A stretch of 64,000 nucleotides of DNA from Cervus elaphus. Lineage: Eukaryota; Chordata; Mammalia; Artiodactyla; Cervidae. The notes beneath the pieces are model-generated. The model did not search any database. It saw only the letters and a list, made by a program, of their open reading frames with translations, and was not told the DNA's origin. Each line of letters begins with the position of its first letter. The first letter of the stretch is position 1. Both the position numbers and the translations under genes were made by a program. Location of the stretch: positions 102,658,015-102,722,014 of the forward strand of contig NC_057823.1 in assembly GCF_910594005.1 (NCBI RefSeq). Reading direction: 5' to 3'. Shown piece by piece: positions 23,507 through 36,189 of the stretch.

Positions 23507-24390
23507 TGTTTATAATAACTAGGTCTGGCCTTTACTGATTAGGTATGCTTTTTATGCCTTCACAAGTAGTTTTAGGAATTTATTGTTTCTCTTGACTGTG
23601 TTGTACAATTGCCTAGCTGGAGCTAATATAGTTCTTATAGCAGTCTCTGACTTTATCAATGTAATCAGTTAATCCTGTCTAATATTTTGTTTTGGAAGAC
23701 TGATCTTTGGCTACTACTTGTTTTGACAGCTACCAATATGTAGAGTTTCTTTTTCCTATTGATCATTTGATCTTTCTCTACCTGAATATGTCTTTGCAAA
23801 ATCCAACAAAGTTGATTTTTCATCATTCCTAATTCTGATAATCTTGCATCCCAAATCTTATAAGAAACTTACAATGCTTGACAGGACAAATTAAAAATAT
23901 ATATATATATATGTATATAGTTACATATATATATATATATATATATAGTTACATATAGTTATATTATCACACAATATGATTATAAGTGCTGGGATGACCA
24001 TCCTAGATTATGAAAAAATATCCAAAAATATGTAAATAGATAAATCAGTGAAAAACTTATAATGAAGAATGTTTAATGGGTATGTGCCAAATTCTTCCAA
24101 AATACTGATGTAGAAAAATATGTATGTTTTGAAAAAGATGATTGAGAAATACATACGTTTTAGCCCCACTTCTATACCATCTTCTCCAAATTTTGCAGTT
24201 AGTATACATAAACTGTGTTATGAATGTCTAAAGAGTATAGGCATGTTTATATTAGATTTTAATTTTATAAATGTTCTATAAGCCTATGAAGAGTATACAT
24301 ATTTGTATGTGTATGTGTGAATGTGCATATGTGTGAGATGCACTTGCAATTTTAGGAGCATTCTATCTCTCATTTCATTTGTCTGTGTCC
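23507..24390. other. Unique AT-rich DNA with an AT microsatellite
   Basis: Contains two (TA)n tracts around 23893-23948 joined by 'gtatatagttacatat', and a TG-rich patch near 24.31 kb. No gene seen. Confidence 0.6.
23893..23960. repeat. Duplicated (TA)n / 'agttacata' simple repeat
   Basis: Two TA arrays, each followed by 'tagttacata', suggest a local tandem duplication by slippage. Confidence 0.85.
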
Positions 24391-24400
24391 AAGAATCTTC

Positions 24401-24994
24401 ATTTAGGGGGGCTCCAAAATCACTGCAGATGGTGATTGCAGCCATGAAATTAAAAGACGCTTACTCCTTGGAAGGAAAGTTATGACCAACCTAGATAGCA
24501 TATTAAAAAGCAGAGACATTACTTTGCCTACTAAGGTCCGTCTAGTCAAGGCTATGGTTTTTCCAGTGGTCATGTATGGATGTGAGAGTTGGACTATGAA
24601 GAGAGCTGAGTGCCGAAGAACTGATGCTTTTGAAGTGTGGTGTTGGAGAAGACTCTTGAGAGTCCCTTGGACTGCAAGGAGATCCAACCAGTCCATCCTA
24701 AAGCAGATCAGTCCTGGGTGTTCATTGGAAGGACTGATGCTGAAGCTGAAACTCCAATACTTTGGCCACTTCATGTGAAGAGTTGACTCATTGGAAAAGA
24801 CCCTGATGCTGGGAGGGATTGGGGGCAGGAGGAGAAGAGGACGACAGAGGATGAGATGGCTGGATGGCATCACCGACTCGATGGACATGAGTTTGAGTGA
24901 ACTCCGGAAGTTGGTGATGGACAGGGAGGCCTGGCGTGCTGTGATTCATGGGGTCACAAAGAGTCGGACATGACTGAGTGACTGAACTGAACAG
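24401..24994 (+). mobile_element. BovB LINE 3' part, 0.6 kb
   Basis: Sense BovB from 'ggggggctccaaaatcactg' to the terminal 'gactgaactga'. Exact 10-bp TSD aagaatcttc at 24391-24400 and 24995-25004. The 98-codon frame (24482-24778) is the conserved C-terminal part of the BovB protein, without RT catalytic residues. Confidence 0.95.
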
Positions 24995-25091
24995 AAGAAT
25001 CTTCTAAAGATTAACACATAAAATCAATTCCTACCTTAAAATAAAGCAATACTTTTATTCCTTTACAACCCAGATAAATCCTTTTAAATTC

Positions 25092-25306
25092 CTGGTTTTT
25101 TTTTTTTTTTTTTTTTTTTTGAGCTTTTTATTTTCCATTGGGGTATAGACATCTAACAATGTTGTGATAGTTTCAGGGGGACAGCAAAGGGACTCTGCTA
25201 CACATTTGCATGTATTCACCCTCCCCTAAATTCCTCTCCCATCCAAACTGCCACATAACATTGAGCAGAGTTCCCTGTGCTGTATAGTGGGACCTTGTTG
25301 CATGTG
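25092..25306 (-). mobile_element. Artiodactyl L1 3' end, truncated
   Basis: Starts with a T run of about 27 bases (the antisense poly-A tail), then antisense L1 3' UTR ('tttattttccattggggtat', 'tgagcagagttccctgtgct'). A repeated aatcctttt (about 25077-25085 and 25307-25315) may be the TSD but does not abut the tail exactly. Confidence 0.85.
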
Positions 25307-25315
25307 AATCCTTTT

Positions 25316-26190
25316 TGATACTATTTTTTCATTGATCATCCTGAAGTCTAAATATGGGCACCTTAAAGACAAAATGAAACAAAACACAACTCCACAGTGA
25401 CTCCGGTACACAACCACAACCGGGAAGATCCTTGACTGAAATTGTGAATTTAAACAAGGCCTTCCTACTGTCTTCTGGAAGGTCTGGGACTCATATCTTT
25501 CTCACTGTGCAGCTTTTCCTTTCAGGATTGTTTCAAAGTAAAGCCTAGTAAAAGAGTTTCCCCTTTCTGAGAAAAGAGTGCTCCTTGTGGCCTCTAATAC
25601 CTTTAAATTATGAGTTTTTAAGCTTTCTCGTAATACATTAACTGGGAGAAATGAACCATAGTAACTGTGGTCAGTATTAGTCTGTCCATGAAGGATTTCC
25701 CTTTCTCTCTCTTCCTAGCAAAGCATAGGTTTGAACGTCCTGACCACCTTTCCATGTGAGTCTGTAGCTTGCTGTGGCCAGTGATCTGGAACTTCACTCC
25801 AGAAGCAAAGCATCCTATTTTGAAGCAGGAATTTGGAAATGCCAGGGCACTTACAGCGTGTATTCGTCTTCCTTCTGCCGTGGCGAGCTGCGTGTTCTAG
25901 ATACTGTGTGTTAGGTCCCAGATAAGAACCTAATGACAGAGTGGAGTCCTGCTGACCTGGGCTGGACATAAGCATGTTTGAAAAAAAAAAAATGTGTCTA
26001 ATCGTTTGAGCTTTTTGAAGTTATTCATGACTGCAGCATTATTTGGCATACCCTGTCTGAAGCAATCATTAAAGTATTAAACAAGTAGCCCTGGAAGTCA
26101 ACCAGAATTTAGCATAAGCAGAACAAGGGTGTTACAGTTGTATACAAATAAAAGGTCATTTCATTTCATCCCACTTACACGTTAAGTCCT
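25316..26190. other. Unique DNA, no gene seen
   Basis: The 86-codon minus-strand frame at 25715-25975 has no known motif and no conserved context. Confidence 0.5.
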
Positions 26191-26194
26191 TTCC

Positions 26195-26370
26195 AGGTAT
26201 CATATGAGGTAGCATATTAATTCCTCACACGACTTTAAGAAATATTTAACACTTCAGCCCTGTTTTTACTTCAGAAGGAACAGGCTTACATGGTAAGCAG
26301 GCTTACATTTCCCCCATAGCATACAGCTAATAAATGACAGTCACATCTTGAATCCAGATTTTTTTTTTCT
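26195..26370 (-). mobile_element. Probable MIR SINE
   Basis: Reverse MIR layout: 'tatcatatgaggtagcatat', 'tcctcacacgactttaagaa', a 'cagaaggaacaggc' core, then 'catacagctaataaatgaca' and 'cttgaatccagat'. Strongly diverged. Confidence 0.65.
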
Positions 26371-28021
26371 TGTTGTTATTATAAAGTTCATGCCCTTAAG
26401 CACATTGTGATATTTTATCTTAAAAAGTTAACTGACCAAGTATCAGATGGTCAATAAATACAGTACTATTTTATTCACAGGCACAGAGGAACTACGTGGG
26501 TGAGAGGTGAGAATTTGGTAGATGGTAGGTGATACCAAAATAAATAAGGCATAAATCTCACAGTGGGTAAGCTGAAGATCTTAGGAGATTGTGCAGAGCA
26601 AATTGGATTGAGAAGCACGTTTACGTACCAGCAATAAATAGGAAGGGCCAGTACTGTCAGGGGGAAGAGACACTGAACCTGAGGTGACCCATAGCATAGG
26701 CTGGTCACAGAACTGATGACAGCTATAAGTGTCCATTACATAGTAATCTTAGGGACTGCCAGAATCTCAAATAAAAAAATGGCCAAGCGAAAAGTTATGA
26801 GCACCAACATAGGTGACTTGTCCCAATCACTCCTGGTAAGGGTCCGATCAGGTGACAATATTCCTAATGATCCCTGAAATGGGATTTTCACCCTGGGAAG
26901 CATGATAAACCTATAATTTGTGTCTTTTTTGTATGTGTGAAATTCTACAACAAGATTTAAGAATTCCTTTTGGTTATTTCTTATCTGTTTATCTATAATT
27001 ATATAAATTACTAAGAATATGTGGATTTTTCAAAAAAATATTAGACGTTGAGTATATATCTTACACTTAAAATTAAAATTTCCAAAAGGTAAATGGGAAA
27101 TTTTAGCCAAAGTCTGACACTGGATGTTATGGATATTCCAGGCAGTAGATTTAAAGCACAGGATATTTTTATAGACGTATTTCTAAAGATTGAAAATGTT
27201 AACAACCAGGAGAATAGAAACATGGTATTTGCTTGGGTCCTTTGGAAACCAGATAGCAAGGTATGATCCATGTGCATTTTTGTCTACAAGATATCAGAGA
27301 CTGTGTGCTGACAAATTCTAAGACGCAATGAATCAGGCTTTCTTTTTAAATAATGATTTAAAAAAATTTCTCATTTAGAAATGATGTATAAATCTGCTAG
27401 TATAGTCAGCAAAACAAGTACGACAATTTTAGATTTTTTTTTTTTAGTTCAAAGCACAGAATTAAAATGAACAATGAAGCCAAATTATCCAAACACTTTC
27501 CCAACAATTTTTGCTCAATATATTTAACACTTAGAGATTTATCGTGTGTAAGCTTTATTCCAAACAAAACAAGGATTAGAGAAATGCACAGTTAAATAGT
27601 CAAATGTTTATTTAAAGATGATTTACTTGAACCTCTTTTAAATAGGGAACAATTATACTTAAATTGTTATTCTTCTTTTCTTTTTATAAACCTTCTCACT
27701 TTCTATTTGAATCTGTAATGATGTGGGATATTATCATATTAAAGGAGACACTGTGGAACATTACACAAAGCTTTAAAGTTAAAAGTTAAACTTAGTTTGT
27801 TTAAATGACTTTTACTGTCATTGTTTGTAATAGGACTCACACAGTCTCATCAGTCTTAGGTGGTTGAGCACTTATTAATTGATAATATTGTTTATCTTTG
27901 CTATTTTTGTGTCATCGGTGGAGGTCAAGATCATGAGATCATTGAGAGAGGCCACCAGGCTCCCAAGCCAAACTTCTGTACCATTTTTATTCAAGCTCAT
28001 GCCCCCCACTTATTTCATGAA
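26371..28021. other. Unique AT-rich DNA, no gene seen
   Basis: Apart from short T runs I see no repeat, RNA gene or coding signal. Confidence 0.55.
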
Positions 28022-28026
28022 CTCTT

Positions 28027-28410
28027 CAGTTCAGTTCAGTTGCTCAGTCGTGTCCGACTCCCTGCGACCCCATGAATCGCAACATGCCAGGCCTCCCTGT
28101 CCATCACCAACTCCCGGAGTTTACTCAAACTCATGTCCATCGAGTTGGTGATGCCATCCAGCCATCTCATCCTCTGTGGTCCCCTTCTCCTCCTGCCCGC
28201 AATCGCTCTCAGCATCAGGGTCTTTTCCAATGAGTCAACTCTTCGCATGAGGTGGCCAAAGTATTGGAGTTTCAGCTTCAGCATCGGTCCTTCCAATGAA
28301 CACCCAGGACTGATCTCCTTTAGGATGGACTGGTTGGATTTCCTTGCAGTCCCAGGGACTCTCAAGAGTCTTCTCCAACATCACAGTTCAAAAGCATCAA
28401 TTTTTTGGTG
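28027..28410 (-). mobile_element. BovB LINE 3' end, 0.38 kb
   Basis: Antisense BovB from the 'agttc' tail to 'cagttcaaaagcatcaattt'. Only a 5-bp flanking repeat (ctctt at 28022-28026 and 28411-28415) can be seen. Close to consensus, so relatively recent. Confidence 0.92.
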
Positions 28411-28415
28411 CTCTT

Positions 28416-28915
28416 AGTAGTTAGTAAATCTTCAAATTTATCATGGAAGCTGAATCCAGCATCAACTAACAAATGGTGGACTTTATGTCAGTTGTAAATT
28501 CCTGATCCAATCAGTAGTGACTGAGATCAGGTCACTTCATGTAAAGCACAGAGATGCAGGCAACAGTGCCTGCTGTTGACCTAAGACAGATAAGACTACT
28601 GATATTTTCCCCAGCAAAAATGGGTCTATTGATATCAATACAGAATTGCAATTTGGAGTCTGCATCCTTGGCAAGGCAGGAGCACAAAGAAAGAATACTT
28701 TTATAGAGCAAAAGGGAAGTCAGGAGGGTTGTAGTAGACACAGAGGTCTTTGGAGGACTTGGGAGTTCATAGTGACTTTTCTGACTGAAGTGTGACAGTC
28801 GCTCTCAAGAAGAAGTTTTCCTTCTTGTTGGGCTGTGCTAAACTGCAAGACATGAAAGTTTCTCCTCTTAGCCTCTGACTTTATTGGGGTTTCTGTTTAT
28901 TAATTTATATAATGT
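28416..28915. other. Unique DNA, no gene seen
   Basis: No repeat or gene recognised. Confidence 0.5.
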
Positions 28916-28921
28916 TCAATC

Positions 28922-30832
28922 AGATCAGTTCAGCGCTCAGTTGTATCTGACTCTTTGTGACCACATGGACTGCAGCACGCCAGGCTTCCCTTTCCATCAC
29001 CAACTCCCGGAGTTTATCCAAACTCATGTCCATTGAGTAGGTGATGCCATCCAAACATCTCATCCTCTGTCACCCCCTTCTTCTCCTGCCTTCCATGTTT
29101 CCCAGCATCAGGGTCTTTTCAAATGAGTCAGTTCTTCACATCAGATGGCCAGAGTATTAGGGTTCCAGTTTCAGCAGTCTTTCCAATGAATATTCAGGAC
29201 TAATCTCCTTTAGGATGGTCTGGTTGGATCTGCTTGCAGTCCAAGGGACTCTCAAGAGTCTTCTCCAACACCACAGTTCAAAAGCATCAATTCTTTGGTG
29301 CTCAGCTTTCTTTATAATCCAACTCTCACATCCACACATGACCACTGGAAAAACCATAACTTTGACTAGACAGACTTTTGTAGGCAAAGTAATGTCTCTG
29401 CTTTATAATATGCTATCTAGATTGGTCATAGCTTTTCTTCCAAGGAGCAAGCATCTTTAATTTCACGGCTGCAGTCACCATCTGCAGTGATTTTGGAGCC
29501 CCCCAAAATAAAGTCTGTGACTGTTTCCATTGTCTCCCCATCTGTTTGCCGTGAAGTCATGGGAAAAGATGCTATGACCTTAGTTTTTTTGAATATTGAG
29601 TTTTGAGACAACTTTTCCACTCTCCTCTTTCACTCTCATCAAGAGGCTCTTTAGTTCCTCTTCCCTTTCTGCCATAATGGTGGTGTCATCTGCATATCCG
29701 AGGTTATTGATATTTCTCCCGGCAATCTTGATTCCAGCTTGTGCTTCCTACAGCCCAGCGTTTCTCATGAAGTACTCTGCATAGAAGTTAAATAATCAAG
29801 GTGACAATATACAGCTTTGATGTACTCCTTTTCCTATTTGGAACCAGTCTGTTGTTCCCTGCTTCATTTTGAACTCTGAGGCCAAATTTTCCTGTTACTC
29901 CAGGTATGTCTTGACTTCCTACTTTTGCATTCCAGTCCCCTATGATGAAAAGTACATATGTTTTTGGTGTTAGGTCTAGAAGGTCTTCTAGGTCTTCATA
30001 GAACCATTCAACTTCAGCTTCTTCAGCATTACTGGTTGTGGCATAGACTTGGATTACTCTGATATTGAATGGTTTTACCTTGGAAACGAACAGAGATCAT
30101 TCTGTCGGTTTTGAGAGTGCACCTGAGAACTGCATTTTGGCCTCTTTTGTTCACTCTGATGACTCCTCCATTTCTTGTAAAGGCCTTGCCCACAGTAGTA
30201 GATATAATTGCCATCTGAATTAACTTCTCCCATTCCAATCCATTTTAGTTCACTCATTCCTAATATGTCAATATTCACTCTTGCCATCTCCCATTTGACC
30301 ACTTCCAATTTATCTTGATTCAGGGACCTCAACATTCCAGGTTCTTATGCAATGTTGTTCTTTACAGTGTTGGACTTCACTTCCATCACCAGTCACATCC
30401 ATAACTGGACGTTGCTTTCACTTTGACTTTGTCTCTTCATTCTTTCTGGAGTTGTTTCTCCACTCTTCTCCAGTAGCATATGGGGAACCTACAGACCTGG
30501 CGAGTTCATCTTTCAGTGTCCTATCTTTTTGCTTCTTCATACTGTTCATGGGGTTCTCAAGACAAGAATACTGCAGTGGTTTGCCATTCCCTTTCCAGTG
30601 GACCACGTTTTGTCAGAACTCTCCACCATGACACATCCGTCTCAGATGGGCCTACGTGGCATGGCTCATAGTTTTATTGAGTTAGACAAGTCTGTGGTCC
30701 ATGTGATCAACTTGATTAGTTTTCTGTGATTATGATCTTCGTTCTTTCTGCCCTCTGAGGGATAAGGATAAACAGCTTATGGAAACTTCCCGATGGTAGA
30801 CACTGACTGTGGGGGAAACTGGGTCTTGGTAA
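28922..30832 (-). mobile_element. BovB LINE, internally deleted, 1.9 kb
   Basis: Antisense: 3' UTR and RT with an intact YADD box (minus-strand bases near 29690, read GYADDTT) run to about 29857. The copy then jumps directly to the endonuclease region ('ctgcttcattttgaactctg') and continues through the endonuclease to the 5' region, ending near the 'gggggaaactgggtcttg' module also found in the 14.4 kb copy at 17.68 kb. The RT amino part and linker, about 1.4 kb, are missing. A 6-bp repeat tcaatc (28916-28921 and 30833-30838) is the likely TSD. Confidence 0.9.
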
Positions 30833-30838
30833 TCAATC

Positions 30839-31790
30839 CTTGTTTCTTGTCTTAAAAAGAAAGTTTTTTCATTGCCTGTCCCATGAGTTTTTATCAAGTA
30901 TAGTATGCAGTCAAGGATTCTCTACTTTCTTTATTCCTACTTCTGTTTATGGCTCATTTGGGATTTTCCAAATCTTCCCACAGATAACAATATATACCCA
31001 GAGCTTTTTTCCTTGAGCCTTATGGATCTACCCATTTCAACCTAATGTTAGGTTGTTTGAAAGATGATAGCAACTCTCAGAGCTAATATCCTGTTATAAG
31101 CTTTGCTAAGCTATCCTAAATTATCTTACAACTTTAGTTGCTAAGGAATAAAAAGTGCGAAGCTCACATTTGTGTATCTATGAATGACTATTTTTCTGGA
31201 CAAGTGCCAAATTTTGTCTAAAACAAAAAAAAGTAATATAGGTTCTTTCAAGAAAATTTATGTTTTCTAATTTTTTAAGAACTATAACCAAGACTTCCAT
31301 GCCAGTAATGACTTCTTTTAATTCACCTGTCCATTAAAATACTGTACCTATTTTTGCTCTCAGTCTGCTATTTAATCACTGTGTCAAAAATTAAATTAGA
31401 GTAAGTGTAATTCACTTTGATCTCAGTTATGACATTCTTTGCTTTCCATGTATACCCAAGCTATCTTAAGAGATGAGAATTATACTAAAGTATATCATCA
31501 ACATTCTTAGCTTATGTCTTTCCATTATTTTCAGATGTGTGCCATCAATCAATAAATTTCAGACACTCTTTTCATACTCCAGAAAGTGTTAACATGCTAA
31601 TATATTCAGTCTGTTCTATTCCTTTACATGGCCTGACATTTTTAATTACTTAAAAAAGAATTTTAATCTTGAAGTCTTTGTATGGGATCTTATTTTAATA
31701 TATCATTTGCACAATCCAATGTTCTTAAATATCTGAAATGAAATTTCTTTTATTTCCTTTATAGTCATCCAAATAGTATCCCTGAACAAA
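30839..31790. other. Unique AT-rich DNA, no gene seen
   Basis: No repeat or gene recognised. Confidence 0.55.
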
Positions 31791-31794
31791 ATAT

Positions 31795-32005
31795 GGGGTT
31801 TCCTTGATGGCTCAGCAGTAAAGAATCCACCTGCAATGCAGGAAGCACAGAAGACTTGAGTCTGGAAAGATTTCCTGGAGGAAGGCATGCCAACTCACTC
31901 CAATAATCTTGCTTGGGAAATCCCATGGACAGAGGAGACTGGTGGACTCTAGTCCATGGGGTCGGAAAGGGTAGAACACGCCTGAAGCAACTGAGCGTTC
32001 ACACA
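31795..32005 (+). mobile_element. Bov-tA SINE, full length, diverged
   Basis: Sense: head 'gatggctcagcagtaaagaa', then 'cctgcaatgcaggaagcac', a Bov-A body, and an end 'gaagcaactgagcgttcaca'. The TSD is not clear. Confidence 0.9.
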
Positions 32006-32238
32006 TGAACTCATGTTTAGATCTTCACATTCTGTAGCATTTATTCATTCCTTAAAGTTTCTCCCATACGCTTCTCCATGAAATTTTACAAAATACCAAA
32101 ATATTTATGTTCATACCAAGTTGAGATAGGATACTCTAGTCATATTGATTAGGCAAAATTCATAATAATCGTAAAAAATATTTATCACTTTACACTGTAT
32201 ATAGTGCTTTCAAATAAATCATGGCATTAAAGTAGACA

Positions 32239-34663
32239 CTCAGTTCCCCCAAATCTGCAGCAGGCCAACACCGACCCACCAAAACACCTGGAGTAACAGG
32301 CAAATTTGACCTTGGAGTACAGAATGAAGCAGGGCAAAGGCTAACAGAATTTGCCAAGAGAACTCACTGGTCATAGTAAACATCCTCTTCCAACAATACA
32401 AGAGAAGACTCTACACATGGACATCATCAGATGTTCAACACTTAAATCAGATGTATTATTCTTTGCAGCCAAAGATGGAGAAGCTCTATACAGTCAGCAA
32501 AAGCAAGACTGGGAGCTGACTGTGGCTCAGATTGTGAACTCCTTATTGCCAAATTCAGACTTAAATTGAAGGAGGAAAAACCACTAGACCATTCAGGTAT
32601 GACCTAAATCAAATCCTTAACTATTATACAGTGGAAGTGAGAAATAGACTTAAGGGACTAGAGCTGATAGAAGTGCTTGATGAACTATGGACAGAGGTTT
32701 GGGACATTGTACAGGAGACAAGGAGCAAGACCATCCCCAAGAAAAAGAAATTCAAAAAAGCAAAATGGCTGTCTGAGGAGGCCTTACAAATAGCTTTGAA
32801 AAGAAGAGAAGCAACAGCAAAGGAGAAAAGGAGAAAAAGAAAGATATTCCAATCTGAATGCAGAGTCCCAAAGAGTAGCAAGGAGAGAGAAGAAAGCCGT
32901 CCTCAGTGAACAGTGCAAAGAAATAGAGGAAAGCAATAGAATGGGAAAGACTAGAGATCTCTTCAAGAAAATTAGAGACATCAAGGGAACGTTGCATGCA
33001 AAGATGAGCTCAATAAAGGACAGAAATGATATGGACCTAACAAGATACTAAGAAGAGGTTGCAAGAATACACAGAAGAACTATACAAAAAAAAAAAAAAA
33101 AAAATCTTCATGACCCAGGTAACCACTATGGTGTGATCACTCACCTAGAGCCAGACATCCTGGAATGTGAAGTCAAGTGGGCCTTAGGAAGCATCACTAA
33201 GAACAAAGCTAGTGAAGGCGATAGAATCCAGTTGAGCTATTTCAAATCCTGAAAGATGACTCTGTGAAAGTGCTGCACTCAATATGCCAGCAAATTTGGA
33301 AAACTCAGCAGTGGCCACAGTTATAGAAAAAGTCAATTTTCATTCCAATCTCAAAAAAAGGCAATGCCAAAGAATGCTCAAACACAATCACACTCATCTC
33401 ACACACTAGTAAAGTAATGCTCAAAATTCTCCAAGTCAGGCTTCAACAATATGTGAACCGTGAACTTCCAGATGTTCAAGCTGGATTTAGAAAAGGCATG
33501 GGAAACAGATCAAATTGCCAACATCCACTGGATCATCCAAAAAGCAAGAAAGTTCCAGAAAAACATCTATTTCTGCTTGACTGACTATGCTGAAGTCTTT
33601 GACTGTGTAGATCACAATAAACTGTGGAAAATTCTGAAAAAGATGGGCATTCCAGACCACCTGACCTGCCTCTTGAGATCTGTGTGCAGGTCAGGAAGCA
33701 ACAGGTAGAACTGGACAAGGAACAACAGACTGGTTCCAAATAGGAAAAGGAGTATATCAAGGCTGTATATTGTCACCCTGCTTATTTAACTTATATGCAG
33801 AGTACATCATGAGAAATGCTGGGCTGGAAGAAGCACAAGCTGGAATCAAGATTGCTGGGAGCAATATCAATAACCTCAGATATACAGATCACACACCCTT
33901 ATGGCAGAAAGTGAAGAAGAAGTAAAGAGCCTCATGATGAAAGTGAAAGAGGAGAGTGAAAAAGTTGGCTTGAAGGTCAACATTCAGAAAACAAAGATCA
34001 TGACATCTGGTCCCATTACTTCATGGCAAATAGATGGGGAAACAGTGGGAACAGTGAGAGACTTTATTTTGGGGGGCTCCAATATCACTGCAGATGGTGA
34101 CTGCAGCCATGAAATTAAAAGACGCTTACTCCTTTGATGGAAAGTTATGACCAACCTAGATAGCATATTGAAAAGCAGCGATGTTACTTTGCCAGTAAAC
34201 TTCCATCCAGTCAAAGGTATGGTTTTTCCAGTAGTCATGTATAGATGTGAGAGTTGGACTGTAAAGAAAACTAAGAGCCAAAGAATTGATGCTTTTGAAC
34301 TGTGGTGTTGGAGAAGACTCTTGAGAGTCCCTTGGACTGCAAGGAGATCCAACCAGTCCATCGTAGAGGAGATCAGTCCTGGGTGTTCATTGGAAGGACC
34401 GATGCTGAAGCTGAAACTCCAGTACTTTGGCCACCTGATGCCAAGAGCTAACTCATTGGAAAAGACCCTGATGTGGGGAATTATTGATGGCGGGAGAAGA
34501 AGGGGAAAACAGAGGATGACATGTTTGGATGGCATCACTGACTCAATGGACATGAATTAGGGTAAACTCCAGGAGTTAGTGATGGACAGGGAGGCCTGGC
34601 ATGCTGCACTCTGTGAGATCACAATGAATCAACAGGACCGAGCGACTGAACTGATCTGAACTG
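32239..34663 (+). mobile_element. BovB LINE, 2.4 kb, with a small inverted 5' end
   Basis: Exact 10-bp TSD aaagtagaca at 32229-32238 and 34664-34673. From about 32292 the element is sense BovB: endonuclease tail, linker, RT and 3' UTR. Bases 32239-32291 instead match the plus-strand, antisense sequence of the BovB 5' region seen at 17863-17915 ('cccccaaatctgcagcaggc' against 'cccccaaccctgcagcatgc'), so they are inverted relative to the body. Confidence 0.92.
32351..34560 (+). pseudogene. BovB ORF remnant, RT active site damaged
   Basis: Pieces of the BovB protein in several frames: the linker (KQDWELTVAQIVNSLLPNSD at about 32500), then LDELWTEVWDIVQETRSKTI at 32680, then RT motif A region TDYAEVFDCVDHNKLWKIL at about 33580. 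The YADD box near 33870 has mutated to read YTDH, so the second catalytic Asp pair is lost. The carboxyl part (ITSWQIDGET, MTNLDSILKS, AFELWCWRRLLRVPW) follows to 34560. An A run at 33088 and several frameshifts break it further. Confidence 0.9.
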
Positions 34664-34673
34664 AAAGTAGACA

Positions 34674-35797
34674 TTTGTACCATTCTCTGTTTTAAGGAGT
34701 GATGTAAGAGGTGAAGTGAATTGCTCCAAATTTGTAGCTAGAATATAACAGACTTCAATTTAAGACCTGTATCTTCAAATCATTTGGATTTCCTAGTATG
34801 CTGATTCTAATTTTGCATTGTTGAACTTAATAAGTTTTTAAAAAAATATAACGTGATTATACTGTGATATGGTAATGCCCAAGTCATTTAACAATTTTGC
34901 AGTGATACTTATGAAGGGACAGAAGGAGAATGTGATCCTAGAGACCTCACTTTCAGAAGTTGTATAATGAAAGTCATATTTATATCCTGTTCATTTTTGA
35001 AGCAGCTGATGAGATAAATATTGCAAGATATCAGATTGGGTAACAAGTTCTATTAGTTCTTTCTTTCAAACTCATTCCGACCTAAGCAACAACAATAACA
35101 AAAAATAAATGAATGCATTTAGCCATTTCCTTTCCTCCATATATCACTCAAGTATTTTTATTTTATGTAGATTCCTTTTTACTTACTTTTTTGTTGCTCT
35201 GTATTTTCAACTAAGATGTAAAATCAATGAAAATATAACACCTGACCAAAAAAGAAAGCTCACTAAACATTAGCAAATTAATAAAGAGTTGCTTCATAGA
35301 TAAGAGTAATCATTTTTAAAATAATTCTACTTTTGTTGATAGTCGAGTGTGTGGCATTAGAATACTAGTGTGGATCATCTCTTCTGAAGATAGGGATTCT
35401 TTTCTAATGATCCTTTAAAGATAGGCTAGAGTATCACAGAAGACTTTTTGTTACTCTGGATCCAAATAATTTAAGAATATCTTATTCCTTGGTTTCTCCT
35501 TATTCCTTATTCCTTGATCTTTCCTCTTGTAGCAAAATTTTCGTTGGGTGCCTATATTTAAAACTTTCTATGAACATAGTCTGGAAAATATAAGAGAAAA
35601 TGCATTTAAACAAATTTAAAAAAAATTAAAGCACATCAGAAGCACAGATAGGCATAAAATTATTGACAGAAGTTGCAAATATTTGTGTAACAATGAGTAC
35701 TTAATGTTTTCTTGGATATATCAAGTGACAGTATTCCAACATACATGAGAGCAATGGTGTGATCCTAACATGGAATCAGGTTTTGGAGAGTTAGATA

Positions 35798-35831
<34 letters not shown>

Positions 35832-36189
35832 ATTCTTCCAGTGCAAAAACCAGTATTTGTTAAACAATTCTAAATTTGGTATATTAAGATATGTTGACTC
35901 TTCACGTTGAAAAAACACAATTAATATCACATAAATTGACGATTAATATCATAGAGCTAATAAAAATATAAATATGCTGGAGTTAAATATATGCTGTCTT
36001 TCATTCTGCTACCATTACAGTTATCTAAATAGAAAAAATCATCTAAGACTTAGGTTCAAATCCCAACACACTTTTAGAGATCTTTATTTGCACTGACATA
36101 GTTTTTATCCACTCACTCGTGAGTGCTTGTCTGTCTTTGCCTTACGTCTTATTTGCAAAACAAATTTGAAATGATTAATTAGTAAATCA
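34674..36189. other. Unique AT-rich DNA with a TA/TG microsatellite
   Basis: No gene seen. The microsatellite lies at 35797-35832. Confidence 0.55.
35797..35832. repeat. (TA)n(TG)n microsatellite
   Basis: About 9 TA units run directly into about 10 TG units. Confidence 0.95.
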
